Source: Spirochaetaceae bacterium
GTDB lineage: Bacteria; Spirochaetota; Spirochaetia; Treponematales; Breznakiellaceae
DNA: 11,384 nucleotides
NCBI GenBank assembly: GCA_031279965.1
Contig: JAITHM010000112.1
Coordinates: 1 to 11,384, forward strand
Direction: 5' to 3'
In this document: positions 1 through 5,801 of the stretch, piece by piece
How the letters are laid out: the number at the start of each line of letters is the position of its first letter
How positions within the stretch are numbered: position 1 is the stretch's first letter
Made by a program: the position numbers and the translations under genes
The notes under the pieces: model-generated
Databases searched by the model: none
Seen by the model: only the letters and a program-made list of their open reading frames with translations
What the model was told of the DNA's origin: nothing

Positions 1-586
1 TTTGTTGATGTTAAAGTCAATAACAATCTTGCCGCCGTAGGTGTTGACGTTAAGAAAGTAGAGAAAAACCTAGAAGTAAACGCTATATCTACGGCATTTG
101 GTCATGAAAGAAGCGCAAATAACTCTGAATTTGTATACGTTAAAAAGAGCCTGACCCCGGAGCAACTAGCACTTCTGGACGGACTCAATTTCCGTCAATA
201 TCTAGACACACACGGGGGAGGCGGAGATAGCAAGACGGGCAGAGAAAACCCGCCAGCACCACCAGACTCGTCCGACGGTGCACCAAGCAACACCGGCGAC
301 AATGGAAGCCCACCGAAGCCAACGCAACCCAGCACTTCATTATCGTCAACAAATCAGGAAAAGTCAAGCGATATGCCCCCCAAAATATCTTCCCTATCAA
401 TGGCTTTTGGGGTATGCTACCCATAAATGCTCCCTATCGGATTTAAGGCCGGGAAGCGTCAAGGCAAAAATTGCCGGGGAATTGAAAAACAGACCGGATA
501 ATGGCCATTTTATCTGTTATTTTGAGCAGATTGACAAACTTTACCAATGGACGTATAAGGAACTAAAAGCCATTATTGGCACATAA
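1..586 (+). pseudogene. C-terminal remnant of an unknown protein, split over three frames
   Basis: The left edge is open in frame 1 up to a TAA at 424-426. It encodes a short folded segment (VNNNLAAVGVDV, then VNAISTAFG and FVYVKK) followed by a Gly/Pro/Ser-rich linker. Around 327-443 the protein-like signal moves to frame 3 (HFIIVNKSGKVKRYAP, INGFWGMLPINAPYRI, stop 444-446). From about 440 to the TAA at 584-586 it moves to frame 2 (SDLRPGSVKAKIAGELKN, then ICYFEQIDKLYQWTYKEL). Read together these make a plausible continuous C-terminal domain. Each switch equals the loss of one base or gain of two, so this is a decayed gene or contains base-call errors. The start is outside the window. The VNNNL...AFG pattern faintly recalls C-terminal domains of phage-associated polyvalent proteins, but I cannot assign a family. 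Confidence 0.5.
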
Positions 587-615
587 AAAATCACCCAGCC
601 CCGCAAAAGCGAAAC

Positions 616-665
616 CGGGATCGGCAGAAGAGGCTACTACGCCGCCTCCTCATGTGGCGATCCCG
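616..665. repeat. Nested inverted repeat
   Basis: The outer arms CGGGATCG (616-623) and CGATCCCG (658-665) are perfectly complementary. The inner arms GAGGC (630-634) and GCCTC (644-648) are also perfect. This gives a two-tier hairpin with an internal loop and a 9-base apical loop. There is no T-run after either arm, so it is not a standard intrinsic terminator. It could be a structured RNA or a remnant of a mobile-element end. Confidence 0.45.
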
Positions 666-738
666 CCCAATGAAAGCAGGCATCCGCTTGTGGCGGACTT
701 ACGGGGACACTTTAATACTACTGTATACTTTCGGCAAA

Positions 739-786
739 GTCAAGTATTTGTCCGTGCTCATTACCTATGGACACACGCCGGTGTGG
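739..786. repeat. 48-bp direct repeat, copy 1
   Basis: It starts GTCAAGTATTTGTCC and ends CACGCCGGTGTGG, and is identical over all 48 bases to 1397-1444. It contains a small hairpin, CACAC-GCCG-GTGTG (772-785). In this copy the last part also forms one arm (769-787) of an imperfect 19-bp hairpin whose other arm is 805-823 (14 of 19 positions pair). The second copy lacks that partner arm. Identity ends abruptly on both sides. Confidence 0.9.
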
Positions 787-823
787 TCTTGGTTTTTCCA
801 TTCTACCACGAGGACGGGTGTCC
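769..823. repeat. Imperfect hairpin next to direct repeat copy 1
   Basis: Bases 769-787 (GGACACACGCCGGTGTGGT) and 805-823 (ACCACGAGGACGGGTGTCC) are reverse complements at 14 of 19 positions, with a 17-base loop. It has the look of a repeat-element end or intergenic repeat rather than coding sequence. Confidence 0.4.
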
Positions 824-908
824 TATTTGTTTCTGAGTTTAGTCAGGGGCAAAATATCGTGTAAAAATATTTTTGATTGTTAAAGTGTGCCTTTTTCTAT
901 GATGCGTG

Positions 909-1172
909 TTATTTTTCTTTCCAGTTACTATATAATTTTACCATATTTCTATAACGAGTACCTATAAGAACCTGTAAAACTTGTTGTCGTGCTATAGCAT
1001 ATCGTTCTTTCTTTCTTCCAAGCTCAAATTCTATTTCAAAAATTGACATTAAATTTGAGTGTTCCAACGATTTTCTCATACCGCGAAGTTGAAACCATGC
1101 TATACCGATTCCAATTATCGCGGCAACACTTGAGAACATCGAGCCAAGATAGGATAAATTTTCCAAATTCAC
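909..1172 (-). CDS. Small single-pass membrane protein, possibly internally shortened
   Basis: An 87-residue protein starting at GTG (1172-1170). That codon overlaps the TGA of the upstream 59-residue gene as GTGA, a classic translational-coupling arrangement and the reason for choosing this start. Residues 10-30 form one hydrophobic helix (MFSSVAAIIGIGIAWFQLRGM), followed by a charged segment with an FEIEFELGRKKER stretch and a C-terminal TRYRNMVKLYSNWKEK. From memory, longer proteins with this N-terminal helix, an EFEL...KER segment and a TRYRN...K end exist in bacteria, with several dozen residues between the last two parts. If so, this copy has an internal deletion; that is inference. The function is unknown. 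It lies in an AT-rich island between two direct repeats, which suggests acquisition as a unit. Confidence 0.6.
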   Translation of the reverse strand: MNLENLSYLGSMFSSVAAIIGIGIAWFQLRGMRKSLEHSNLMSIFEIEFELGRKKERYAIARQQVLQVLIGTRYRNMVKLYSNWKEK

Positions 1173-1348
1173 CGTTTTTCGCCCAAAGCTTTTTCAACCG
1201 CCTGTTTATATGCGTTTATACTGGCAAGCATTGCACGATTATTCTGTGAATCACTGACACATCTAATGTATTCAGTAGAATTCTGTTGAACGTCTCCTAC
1301 GCGAGTAAGATGTAAATCAGAGTACTGTATTTGTTCTATTGTTTCCAC
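1169..1348 (-). CDS. 59-residue hypothetical protein, first gene of a two-gene cassette
   Basis: It starts at GTG (1348-1346), five bases after a strong GGAGG ribosome binding site (complement of 1354-1358), and ends in a TGA that overlaps the GTG of the next gene. The protein begins METIEQIQYSDLHLTRVGDV and ends NAYKQAVEKALGEKR. It is mostly polar, predicted helical, with no signal peptide or membrane segment and one cysteine. The good ribosome binding site and the 4-base overlap with the downstream membrane protein are the evidence that it is real. No family is recognised. A soluble short protein coupled to a single-helix membrane protein could be a two-component small system, but its role cannot be told from the sequence. 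Confidence 0.6.
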   Translation of the reverse strand: METIEQIQYSDLHLTRVGDVQQNSTEYIRCVSDSQNNRAMLASINAYKQAVEKALGEKR

Positions 1349-1353
1349 AAAAA

Positions 1354-1358
1354 CCTCC
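1354..1358 (-). promoter_or_regulatory. Ribosome binding site deciding the 59-residue gene
   Basis: On the minus strand this reads GGAGG, with a 5-base spacer to GTG at 1348. It is the main evidence for calling a gene this short. Confidence 0.65.
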
Positions 1359-1396
1359 GAGATTCTAGACTGAGTTTACCCCTTTTTTTTACTCCG

Positions 1397-1444
1397 GTCA
1401 AGTATTTGTCCGTGCTCATTACCTATGGACACACGCCGGTGTGG
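1397..1444. repeat. 48-bp direct repeat, copy 2
   Basis: Perfect copy of 739-786 in the same orientation, offset by 658 bases. It lies 19 bases beyond the stop codon of the hydrogenase-cyclase gene and so marks the edge of the accessory island. The two copies bracket the AT-rich two-gene cassette, and recombination between them would remove it. Confidence 0.9.
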
Positions 1445-1463
1445 AATGGATGTCCGCCGCGCA

Positions 1464-3839
1464 TTAACCAGCGCTGCTGTGCAGGACTTTCTCGTAAAAA
1501 GAACCGGGCTCCCCCGTAAAAGTAACGCGGAAGCATTGATCCTTTACTTTGCGGTTTACTTTGGCAAATACTTCTTCGCCGCTTTCGCTCAACGTTAATT
1601 TGATGTTTTCAAGGATGGCAAGGCCGTTGCAGCCAATAACCGCCTCGCTTAACGAAATAGCAAGAAGCAGGCAGTTTTCACCGCTGCGCTCCACGTGTTT
1701 TTCCGCAATACGGTGGTACCTGATTTTAACAGGCTTGTCGAGCAGTTTAAGCGGTTCACGAACGTTATTCTTGGACAGATTATAGGGAAAGCCAATGCCG
1801 TCAACCTGATAAATTGTTATAGGCGCCGGCAGTCCTTTGGGATGCACGTGTTCATAATGATTTATTTTTAATTCAGATTTTGCATTTGCGCGGGTGTTCT
1901 CAGAAATGTAAATTTGCCCGCCTGATGTATAACTTTCAATGCGCCCGCAAAGATTTACATGCCCTCCAATTACATTGTACTTCATTATTTTTTCAGAGCC
2001 GATGTTTCCCACAATACACTCACCGGTATTAATGCCGGCCCCCATATTCAACACCGGATAGTTATTATGTTTATTCCAGGCGTTTACTTCCTGCATACTA
2101 TTCTGCATCATAATTGCACATGCAATTGCATCGTCTGCATGATTGGGCGTTTCTGCCGGCGCGCCAAAAACAGAAAGTATGCCGTCTCCCAAAAATTCAA
2201 TTACCGTACCGCGGTAGTTAATAATAAGCTCCGACATAACGCTAAAATAATGATTCAGCATGGCAACAACTTTGTGTACGTCCATCGTTTCCGCCATTGT
2301 GGTAAAGCCGCGCAGATCACTCATCATGACGGTAACATTGCGCTTTCTGCCGCCAAGCGCTCCGGCGGAAGGCGTTTCCAGCAGCGTGGTAACTATTTCG
2401 CTGGAAAGATACCGCCCAAACGTTTCGTAAAGCAGGCGGGAGCGAATTTCAAGCTCTATGCTCAGATATTGATGGCAGTTTTCCGGCCTGTTAAGGCCGT
2501 TAAAAATGGCTTCCGCCATGCCGTGGCATGAACCATAGCCGCACGCCGCACAATTAAGAAAATCAACGTCACGCCGCTTCTTCATTTTTTCATAAATAAG
2601 CTGAATCTCTTTTTCGTTGGGTACTTTATAGTGGCTTATAAGGCTGCTCATATCGCGGTAGCTGCGCCTGTAGAGCCGCGGCTTCCAATATTTGTTGATA
2701 AGCGCATGGATGCCTTCTTCATGCTCGTGTGCATAAAAGTAAAATGCATCATCACGGGCCTTTGCTGTTTGACGGGAATGTTCTTCGGCAAGCTGGCGGC
2801 TGCGTTCAATATGCTGATGCATGCGCTTTTCAACTTTTGATTCAAGGCGGTCAATAGGCGTGTTATAGTTGCCGGTGCCAATGCCGCCATTGCAGCCCGC
2901 CGCGCAGCTTAGGCAGTCAACAAGCAGCGGCGCCGTATGTTCAAGAAGCATTTGCGGTATATCAGCAAGATATTTATAAACGGTATGTTCACCTTCTATC
3001 TTGCGTATTTTATGCGCAAGATGCGGAGCGTCGCGCAGTATCGTCGTTCTAAGCCCGCCAGGTGACGAAAAAGATACTGCGCGTTCCGGCACCGGGCCGT
3101 CAAAATCTACGGCGTTACAGCTTGAAAGATCAACAAAATGAAATTCAAGATGCTGTTTTAAATTGATCATCGTAATATTGTAATGAACAAAGCCTGTTTC
3201 TATAAACTCGCGTTTTTTGGCAACGCAGGGACTTATTGCGGCAATGCGCGCGTTTTTGTACTCAGGGAAAAATTCTTTTATCATGATAGCTGTATGCAGC
3301 ATGGGACTGTGAACCGGCGCAAGAAACTGAAGAAGCTCAGGATGATAAATCTCGCAAAAACTAACTATTGCCGCACAGGGCTGTGCAACAACAATACGGG
3401 GATTCCTCCGCTCGATGTAATCAAGATAGGACTTTGACGCAAGCTCTGCGCCAAACGCGACATCAAACACCGCTTTAACGCCTTTTGATTTGAGATAATC
3501 AATAAGTTTATATATGTCGGCAAAGGCGGTAACAGCAGAAGGCGCAATCATTGCAACAATAGGAACGCCGTTATCAATATCTTCGAAAAAAGCATCGGTA
3601 TCGTCCGCGACAGTACGGGCGTGGCGGCGGCAGGCAACAATGCAGCTTCCACAGCCAAGACAGCGTTCATGAATAATGTCGATACGATACCCGGAACCAT
3701 CAATGCAGGCCTTAACAGGACAGGCCGAGATACAGGCATGGCAGTTGTTGCACTTATCGCGGTCAACATTCACCATCGGAACAACTGCCGGTTTTGTTTT
3801 GGGCTGCCCTGCTGCTATTTCTGACTTCATCGTTGGCAT
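1464..3839 (-). CDS. H2-sensor-like [FeFe]-hydrogenase fused to a class III nucleotide cyclase
   Basis: 791 residues from ATG at 3839, which has GAAGG nine bases upstream. An in-frame TTG at 3917 would add 26 residues, but it lacks a ribosome binding site and overlaps the upstream gene. Domains in order: a two-cluster ferredoxin (C30/33/36/40 and C60/63/66/70); an H-cluster domain (about 90-330) with all four expected cysteine ligands, C155 (QPCAAI), C205 (SPCVAKK), C312 and C316 (SCAAGCNGG); a helical linker (330-365); an Fe-S domain of pattern C-x2-C-x4-C-x16-C (C430/433/438/455); a class III cyclase (about 498-680) with metal-binding D508 and D552 and transition-state N629 and R633; and a C-terminal domain (about 695-785) resembling a PilZ-like barrel, the last being inference. 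No membrane segment is seen, so it is probably cytosolic. The P154 replacement for the proton-relay cysteine suits a sensor rather than a turnover enzyme. It probably makes cAMP or cGMP in response to H2 or redox state. It lies 49 bases after the PAP2 gene, likely co-transcribed. Confidence 0.9.
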   Translation of the reverse strand: MPTMKSEIAAGQPKTKPAVVPMVNVDRDKCNNCHACISACPVKACIDGSGYRIDIIHERCLGCGSCIVACRRHARTVADDTDAFFEDIDNGVPIVAMIAPSAVTAFADIYKLIDYLKSKGVKAVFDVAFGAELASKSYLDYIERRNPRIVVAQPCAAIVSFCEIYHPELLQFLAPVHSPMLHTAIMIKEFFPEYKNARIAAISPCVAKKREFIETGFVHYNITMINLKQHLEFHFVDLSSCNAVDFDGPVPERAVSFSSPGGLRTTILRDAPHLAHKIRKIEGEHTVYKYLADIPQMLLEHTAPLLVDCLSCAAGCNGGIGTGNYNTPIDRLESKVEKRMHQHIERSRQLAEEHSRQTAKARDDAFYFYAHEHEEGIHALINKYWKPRLYRRSYRDMSSLISHYKVPNEKEIQLIYEKMKKRRDVDFLNCAACGYGSCHGMAEAIFNGLNRPENCHQYLSIELEIRSRLLYETFGRYLSSEIVTTLLETPSAGALGGRKRNVTVMMSDLRGFTTMAETMDVHKVVAMLNHYFSVMSELIINYRGTVIEFLGDGILSVFGAPAETPNHADDAIACAIMMQNSMQEVNAWNKHNNYPVLNMGAGINTGECIVGNIGSEKIMKYNVIGGHVNLCGRIESYTSGGQIYISENTRANAKSELKINHYEHVHPKGLPAPITIYQVDGIGFPYNLSKNNVREPLKLLDKPVKIRYHRIAEKHVERSGENCLLLAISLSEAVIGCNGLAILENIKLTLSESGEEVFAKVNRKVKDQCFRVTFTGEPGSFYEKVLHSSAG

Positions 3840-3888
3840 ATATCTCAACCTTCGCTTTAACGCGCGCGGAACGGGTACTGGCTGCTTA

Positions 3889-4740
3889 TCATGGAAGTTT
3901 AATGTGAACGCCGGCAAAAACGGGATTAACCAAAAGCGATACCTTTTCTTCTTCGTATTTTTTGCCGGCTAACTGAGAAAAATTTTTACCGACTGTTTTA
4001 CCAATCGCATAGCCAATAAGCGCTCCGGCAAAAACTTCCGATGCCCAGTGGACATTGATGCCAACACCTACCCCAACAAGCGTTGCCCATAAATACGCGC
4101 CAATCTTTGCCGGCAGATGATCCTTATACATTTCCGAGATAACAGCCGCGTATGCAACAGCATAAGCCGTATGGCCGCTTGGCCAGCCAACAACAAATTC
4201 AGGGGTAAACCAGTTGAACTCGCCGCTAAAATCAACAGTACTGTCATTGCGGCGGTGATACCGTTCGTTGACAATACCAGGATCCGGCCTGCCGGTTATC
4301 ATCTTTAATACAGACTGCGTAACACCGGCCAAAAGCGCCGCTTGTCCCATTGCCATACCGGTCAGCGTCATTCTTGTGTCATTGCCCAGCATACCGCTTG
4401 TTAAAAAGGCAAGCGGCATTACAACAGGAACCGCATACCCTAAGTACATGGTGAAAATGCCGCTGTTCGCAAAAGCAGGATGATGGTATGCATAGCGGTT
4501 TATCGCCCAATCAAGGCCGCTTTTAACAAAAACTACGGTTCCTAAACCTGCGCCAATAAAATTAGCTCCATAGTTGTACGTAACCATATCGAGTGCGTTC
4601 CAGCCTAAATTATGAAATATCGTAAAAATAGATATTTTTTCTGTTGTTGGAATTTCAGCACTGCTTGAAGGTTCCTGGCCCCAGACATTCACGGTAAATA
4701 TCAGAAGGAATGCCAGAACCAGCCTCGTTTTATTGTACAT
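3889..4740 (-). CDS. PAP2-superfamily phosphatase with signal peptide
   Basis: 283 residues from ATG at 4740. This start is preferred over an in-frame TTG at 4776 because AAGG lies five bases upstream of the ATG and an ideal signal peptide follows (Lys/Arg, then LVLAFLLIFTV, with cleavage likely after VWG at 21). Several further hydrophobic stretches (about 60-75, 97-117, 125-143, 192-203, 215-230, 236-250) fit a membrane-embedded PAP2 core. Motifs: K146...GRPDP (150-154), PSGH (187-190) and NVHWASE (229-235), giving the catalytic His pair H190 and H231. The usual motif-1 RP and motif-3 Arg and Asp are replaced (DP, Gly, Glu), so this is a divergent member. Such enzymes remove phosphate from lipid phosphates or undecaprenyl pyrophosphate at the outer membrane face; the substrate cannot be told. 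It is the first gene before the hydrogenase-cyclase. Confidence 0.85.
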   Translation of the reverse strand: MYNKTRLVLAFLLIFTVNVWGQEPSSSAEIPTTEKISIFTIFHNLGWNALDMVTYNYGANFIGAGLGTVVFVKSGLDWAINRYAYHHPAFANSGIFTMYLGYAVPVVMPLAFLTSGMLGNDTRMTLTGMAMGQAALLAGVTQSVLKMITGRPDPGIVNERYHRRNDSTVDFSGEFNWFTPEFVVGWPSGHTAYAVAYAAVISEMYKDHLPAKIGAYLWATLVGVGVGINVHWASEVFAGALIGYAIGKTVGKNFSQLAGKKYEEEKVSLLVNPVFAGVHIKLP

Positions 4741-4746
4741 TCTCCC

Positions 4747-4776
4747 CTTATACCGTATGCTTTCTGCCCGCGTCAA
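4747..4776 (-). promoter_or_regulatory. Candidate promoter for the PAP2/hydrogenase-cyclase pair
   Basis: On the minus strand, TTGACG (4776-4771), an 18-base spacer and TATAAG (4752-4747) match the sigma70 consensus well. The -10 box ends only six bases before the ATG at 4740, so transcription would begin at about the start codon, giving a leaderless or nearly leaderless message. A promoter further upstream is not excluded. Confidence 0.4.
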
Positions 4777-4870
4777 GCATCTGCGTGTTCACCTGTATTC
4801 AGCACTTTAAAGTTTGGAAAAACGCCCGCAAACCTGAAAATTGATTTCCGCAACGGGGCGCCGCGGCAGC

Positions 4871-4899
4871 TTGACGTTTTCACTGCGAAGGGATATGCT
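4871..4899 (+). promoter_or_regulatory. sigma70-type promoter of rpsL-rpsG
   Basis: TTGACG (4871-4876), a 17-base spacer and TATGCT (4894-4899) form a near-consensus promoter, with start of transcription expected near 4906. An AGGAGAG ribosome binding site follows at 4921-4927, 12 bases before the rpsL ATG. The ribosomal genes therefore have their own promoter here, which also serves the downstream genes unless there are internal promoters. Confidence 0.7.
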
Positions 4900-4939
4900 C
4901 GTTTAATTATTATTTTTTCGAGGAGAGTTTAGCGCAAGC

Positions 4940-5314
4940 ATGCCTACAATCAATCAGTTAGTTCGTTTCGGGAGGCACCAGGTAACGTCAAAAACAAAGT
5001 CGCCTGCCCTTCATTCCTGCCCCCAGAAACGCGGAGTTTGCACCCGTGTTATGACCGTTACGCCGAAAAAACCTAATTCGGCACTACGAAAGGTCGCCCG
5101 TGTCCGGTTATCGCATGGAACTGAAGTTACCGCTTATATTCCTGGTATTGGACACAATCTGCAGGAGCACTCAGTTGTGCTTGTGCGCGGCGGCCGTGTC
5201 AAAGACCTGCCTGGTGTTCGTTATCACATTATTAGAGGCGCAAAAGATACGCTTGGTGTTACCGACCGTAAACGAGGACGGTCAAAATATGGCGCAAAGC
5301 GCCCCAAGGCATAA
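4940..5314 (+). CDS. rpsL: 30S ribosomal protein S12
   Basis: 124 residues, the same length as E. coli S12. It is a small-subunit protein at the decoding centre that helps control tRNA selection accuracy. The family's most conserved stretches are present: CPQKRGVCTRV (27-37), TPKKPNSALRKVARVRL (41-57), GHNLQEHSVVLVRGGRVKDL (71-90), PGVRYHIIRG (91-100) and the basic tail ending KYGAKRPKA. The streptomycin-relevant lysines K43 and K88 are both wild type, and D89, the beta-methylthiolation site in E. coli, is present. It is the first gene behind the promoter at 4871-4899, with rpsG starting 10 bases after its stop. The usual upstream neighbour rpoC is absent; a gene on the opposite strand takes its place. 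Confidence 0.99.
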   Translation: MPTINQLVRFGRHQVTSKTKSPALHSCPQKRGVCTRVMTVTPKKPNSALRKVARVRLSHGTEVTAYIPGIGHNLQEHSVVLVRGGRVKDLPGVRYHIIRGAKDTLGVTDRKRGRSKYGAKRPKA

Positions 5315-5324
5315 GAGGTAGATT

Positions 5325-5795
5325 ATGGGACGAAAGAAAAAATCAATTGATCGCGGCGTTCTGCCCGATCCAAAATATAACAGCATACTGGTTTCCAAAT
5401 TTGTTAATCGTATGATGTGGGAAGGCAAGCGTTCAACATCGCTTCGGATTGTTCACGGCGCGCTTGAGTACATCAAAACGAAGAGCGACAAAGAGCCGCT
5501 TGAAGTCTTCATTAAAGCGATAGACAATGTTAAACCCATTGTTGAAGTTAAATCGCGGCGTGTTGGCGGCGCGACGTATCAGGTTCCTGTCGAGATCCGC
5601 GAAACGAGGCGCGAGGCGCTGGGTATGCGCTGGATTATCACAGCGGCGCGCGCCCGCAATGGGCACGGCATGAATGAACGGCTTGCCGCCGAACTTCTTG
5701 ATGCTTTCAATGCGACAGGTTCTGCCTACAAAAAGAAAGAAGACACGCACAAGATGGCAGAAGCCAACAAAGCATTCACCCATTATCGCTGGTAG
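5325..5795 (+). CDS. rpsG: 30S ribosomal protein S7
   Basis: 156 residues, the usual bacterial S7 length. It is a primary binder of the 16S rRNA 3' domain that nucleates assembly of the 30S head and contacts tRNA at the E site. Recognised from MGRKKKSIDRGVLPDPKYNS at the start, KFVNRMMWEGKRS (25-37), the central VEVKSRRVGGATYQVPVEI block (73-91), MRWIITAARARNG (101-113) and the closing AFTHYRW. In E. coli S7 is also the translational repressor of its operon; whether that holds here is not visible. The next gene begins only six bases after the stop. In most bacteria that would be fusA, but here it is a polyamine-binding lipoprotein. Confidence 0.99.
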   Translation: MGRKKKSIDRGVLPDPKYNSILVSKFVNRMMWEGKRSTSLRIVHGALEYIKTKSDKEPLEVFIKAIDNVKPIVEVKSRRVGGATYQVPVEIRETRREALGMRWIITAARARNGHGMNERLAAELLDAFNATGSAYKKKEDTHKMAEANKAFTHYRW

Positions 5796-5801
5796 GTATT
5801 T

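Larger units (their letters stand above)
587..908. other. Gene-free stretch with inverted repeats
   Basis: No convincing gene is seen in these 322 bases. Open frames exist on the plus strand (576-836 in frame 3, 652-864 in frame 1). They lack a ribosome binding site, show no recognisable domain, and run across a 48-bp sequence that recurs at 1397-1444 where it codes for nothing evident. Frame 2 continues for 29 residues past the TAA at 584 (reads PRKSETGIGRRGYYAASS, stop about 676), which may be further gene debris. The stretch holds a nested inverted repeat (616-665), the first 48-bp direct repeat, an imperfect hairpin (769-823) and an AT palindrome (863-874). Confidence 0.5.

Noticed and set aside
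576..864. Two overlapping plus-strand open frames (576-836 and 652-864)
   Set aside because: They lack ribosome binding sites and recognisable domains. Both cross the 48-bp repeat, which recurs at 1397-1444 outside any gene, so they are probably open by chance or are debris.
739..1444. Integron gene cassette with attC-like repeats
   Set aside because: The spacing of small genes between repeats is suggestive, but the 48-bp repeat lacks the RYYYAAC and GTTRRRY core sites, and no integrase gene is present.
1959..2531. 190-residue plus-strand open frame opposite the cyclase domain
   Set aside because: It is antisense to a strongly supported gene and its translation shows no domain.
3840..3917. 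Longer start (TTG 3917) for the hydrogenase-cyclase
   Set aside because: It has no ribosome binding site, would overlap the PAP2 gene by 29 bases, and the extra 26 residues show no domain. The ATG at 3839 has GAAGG at good spacing.
4741..4776. Longer start (TTG 4776) for the PAP2 protein
   Set aside because: The TTG is part of a -35-like TTGACG, and the extra 12 residues would precede an otherwise ideal signal peptide.
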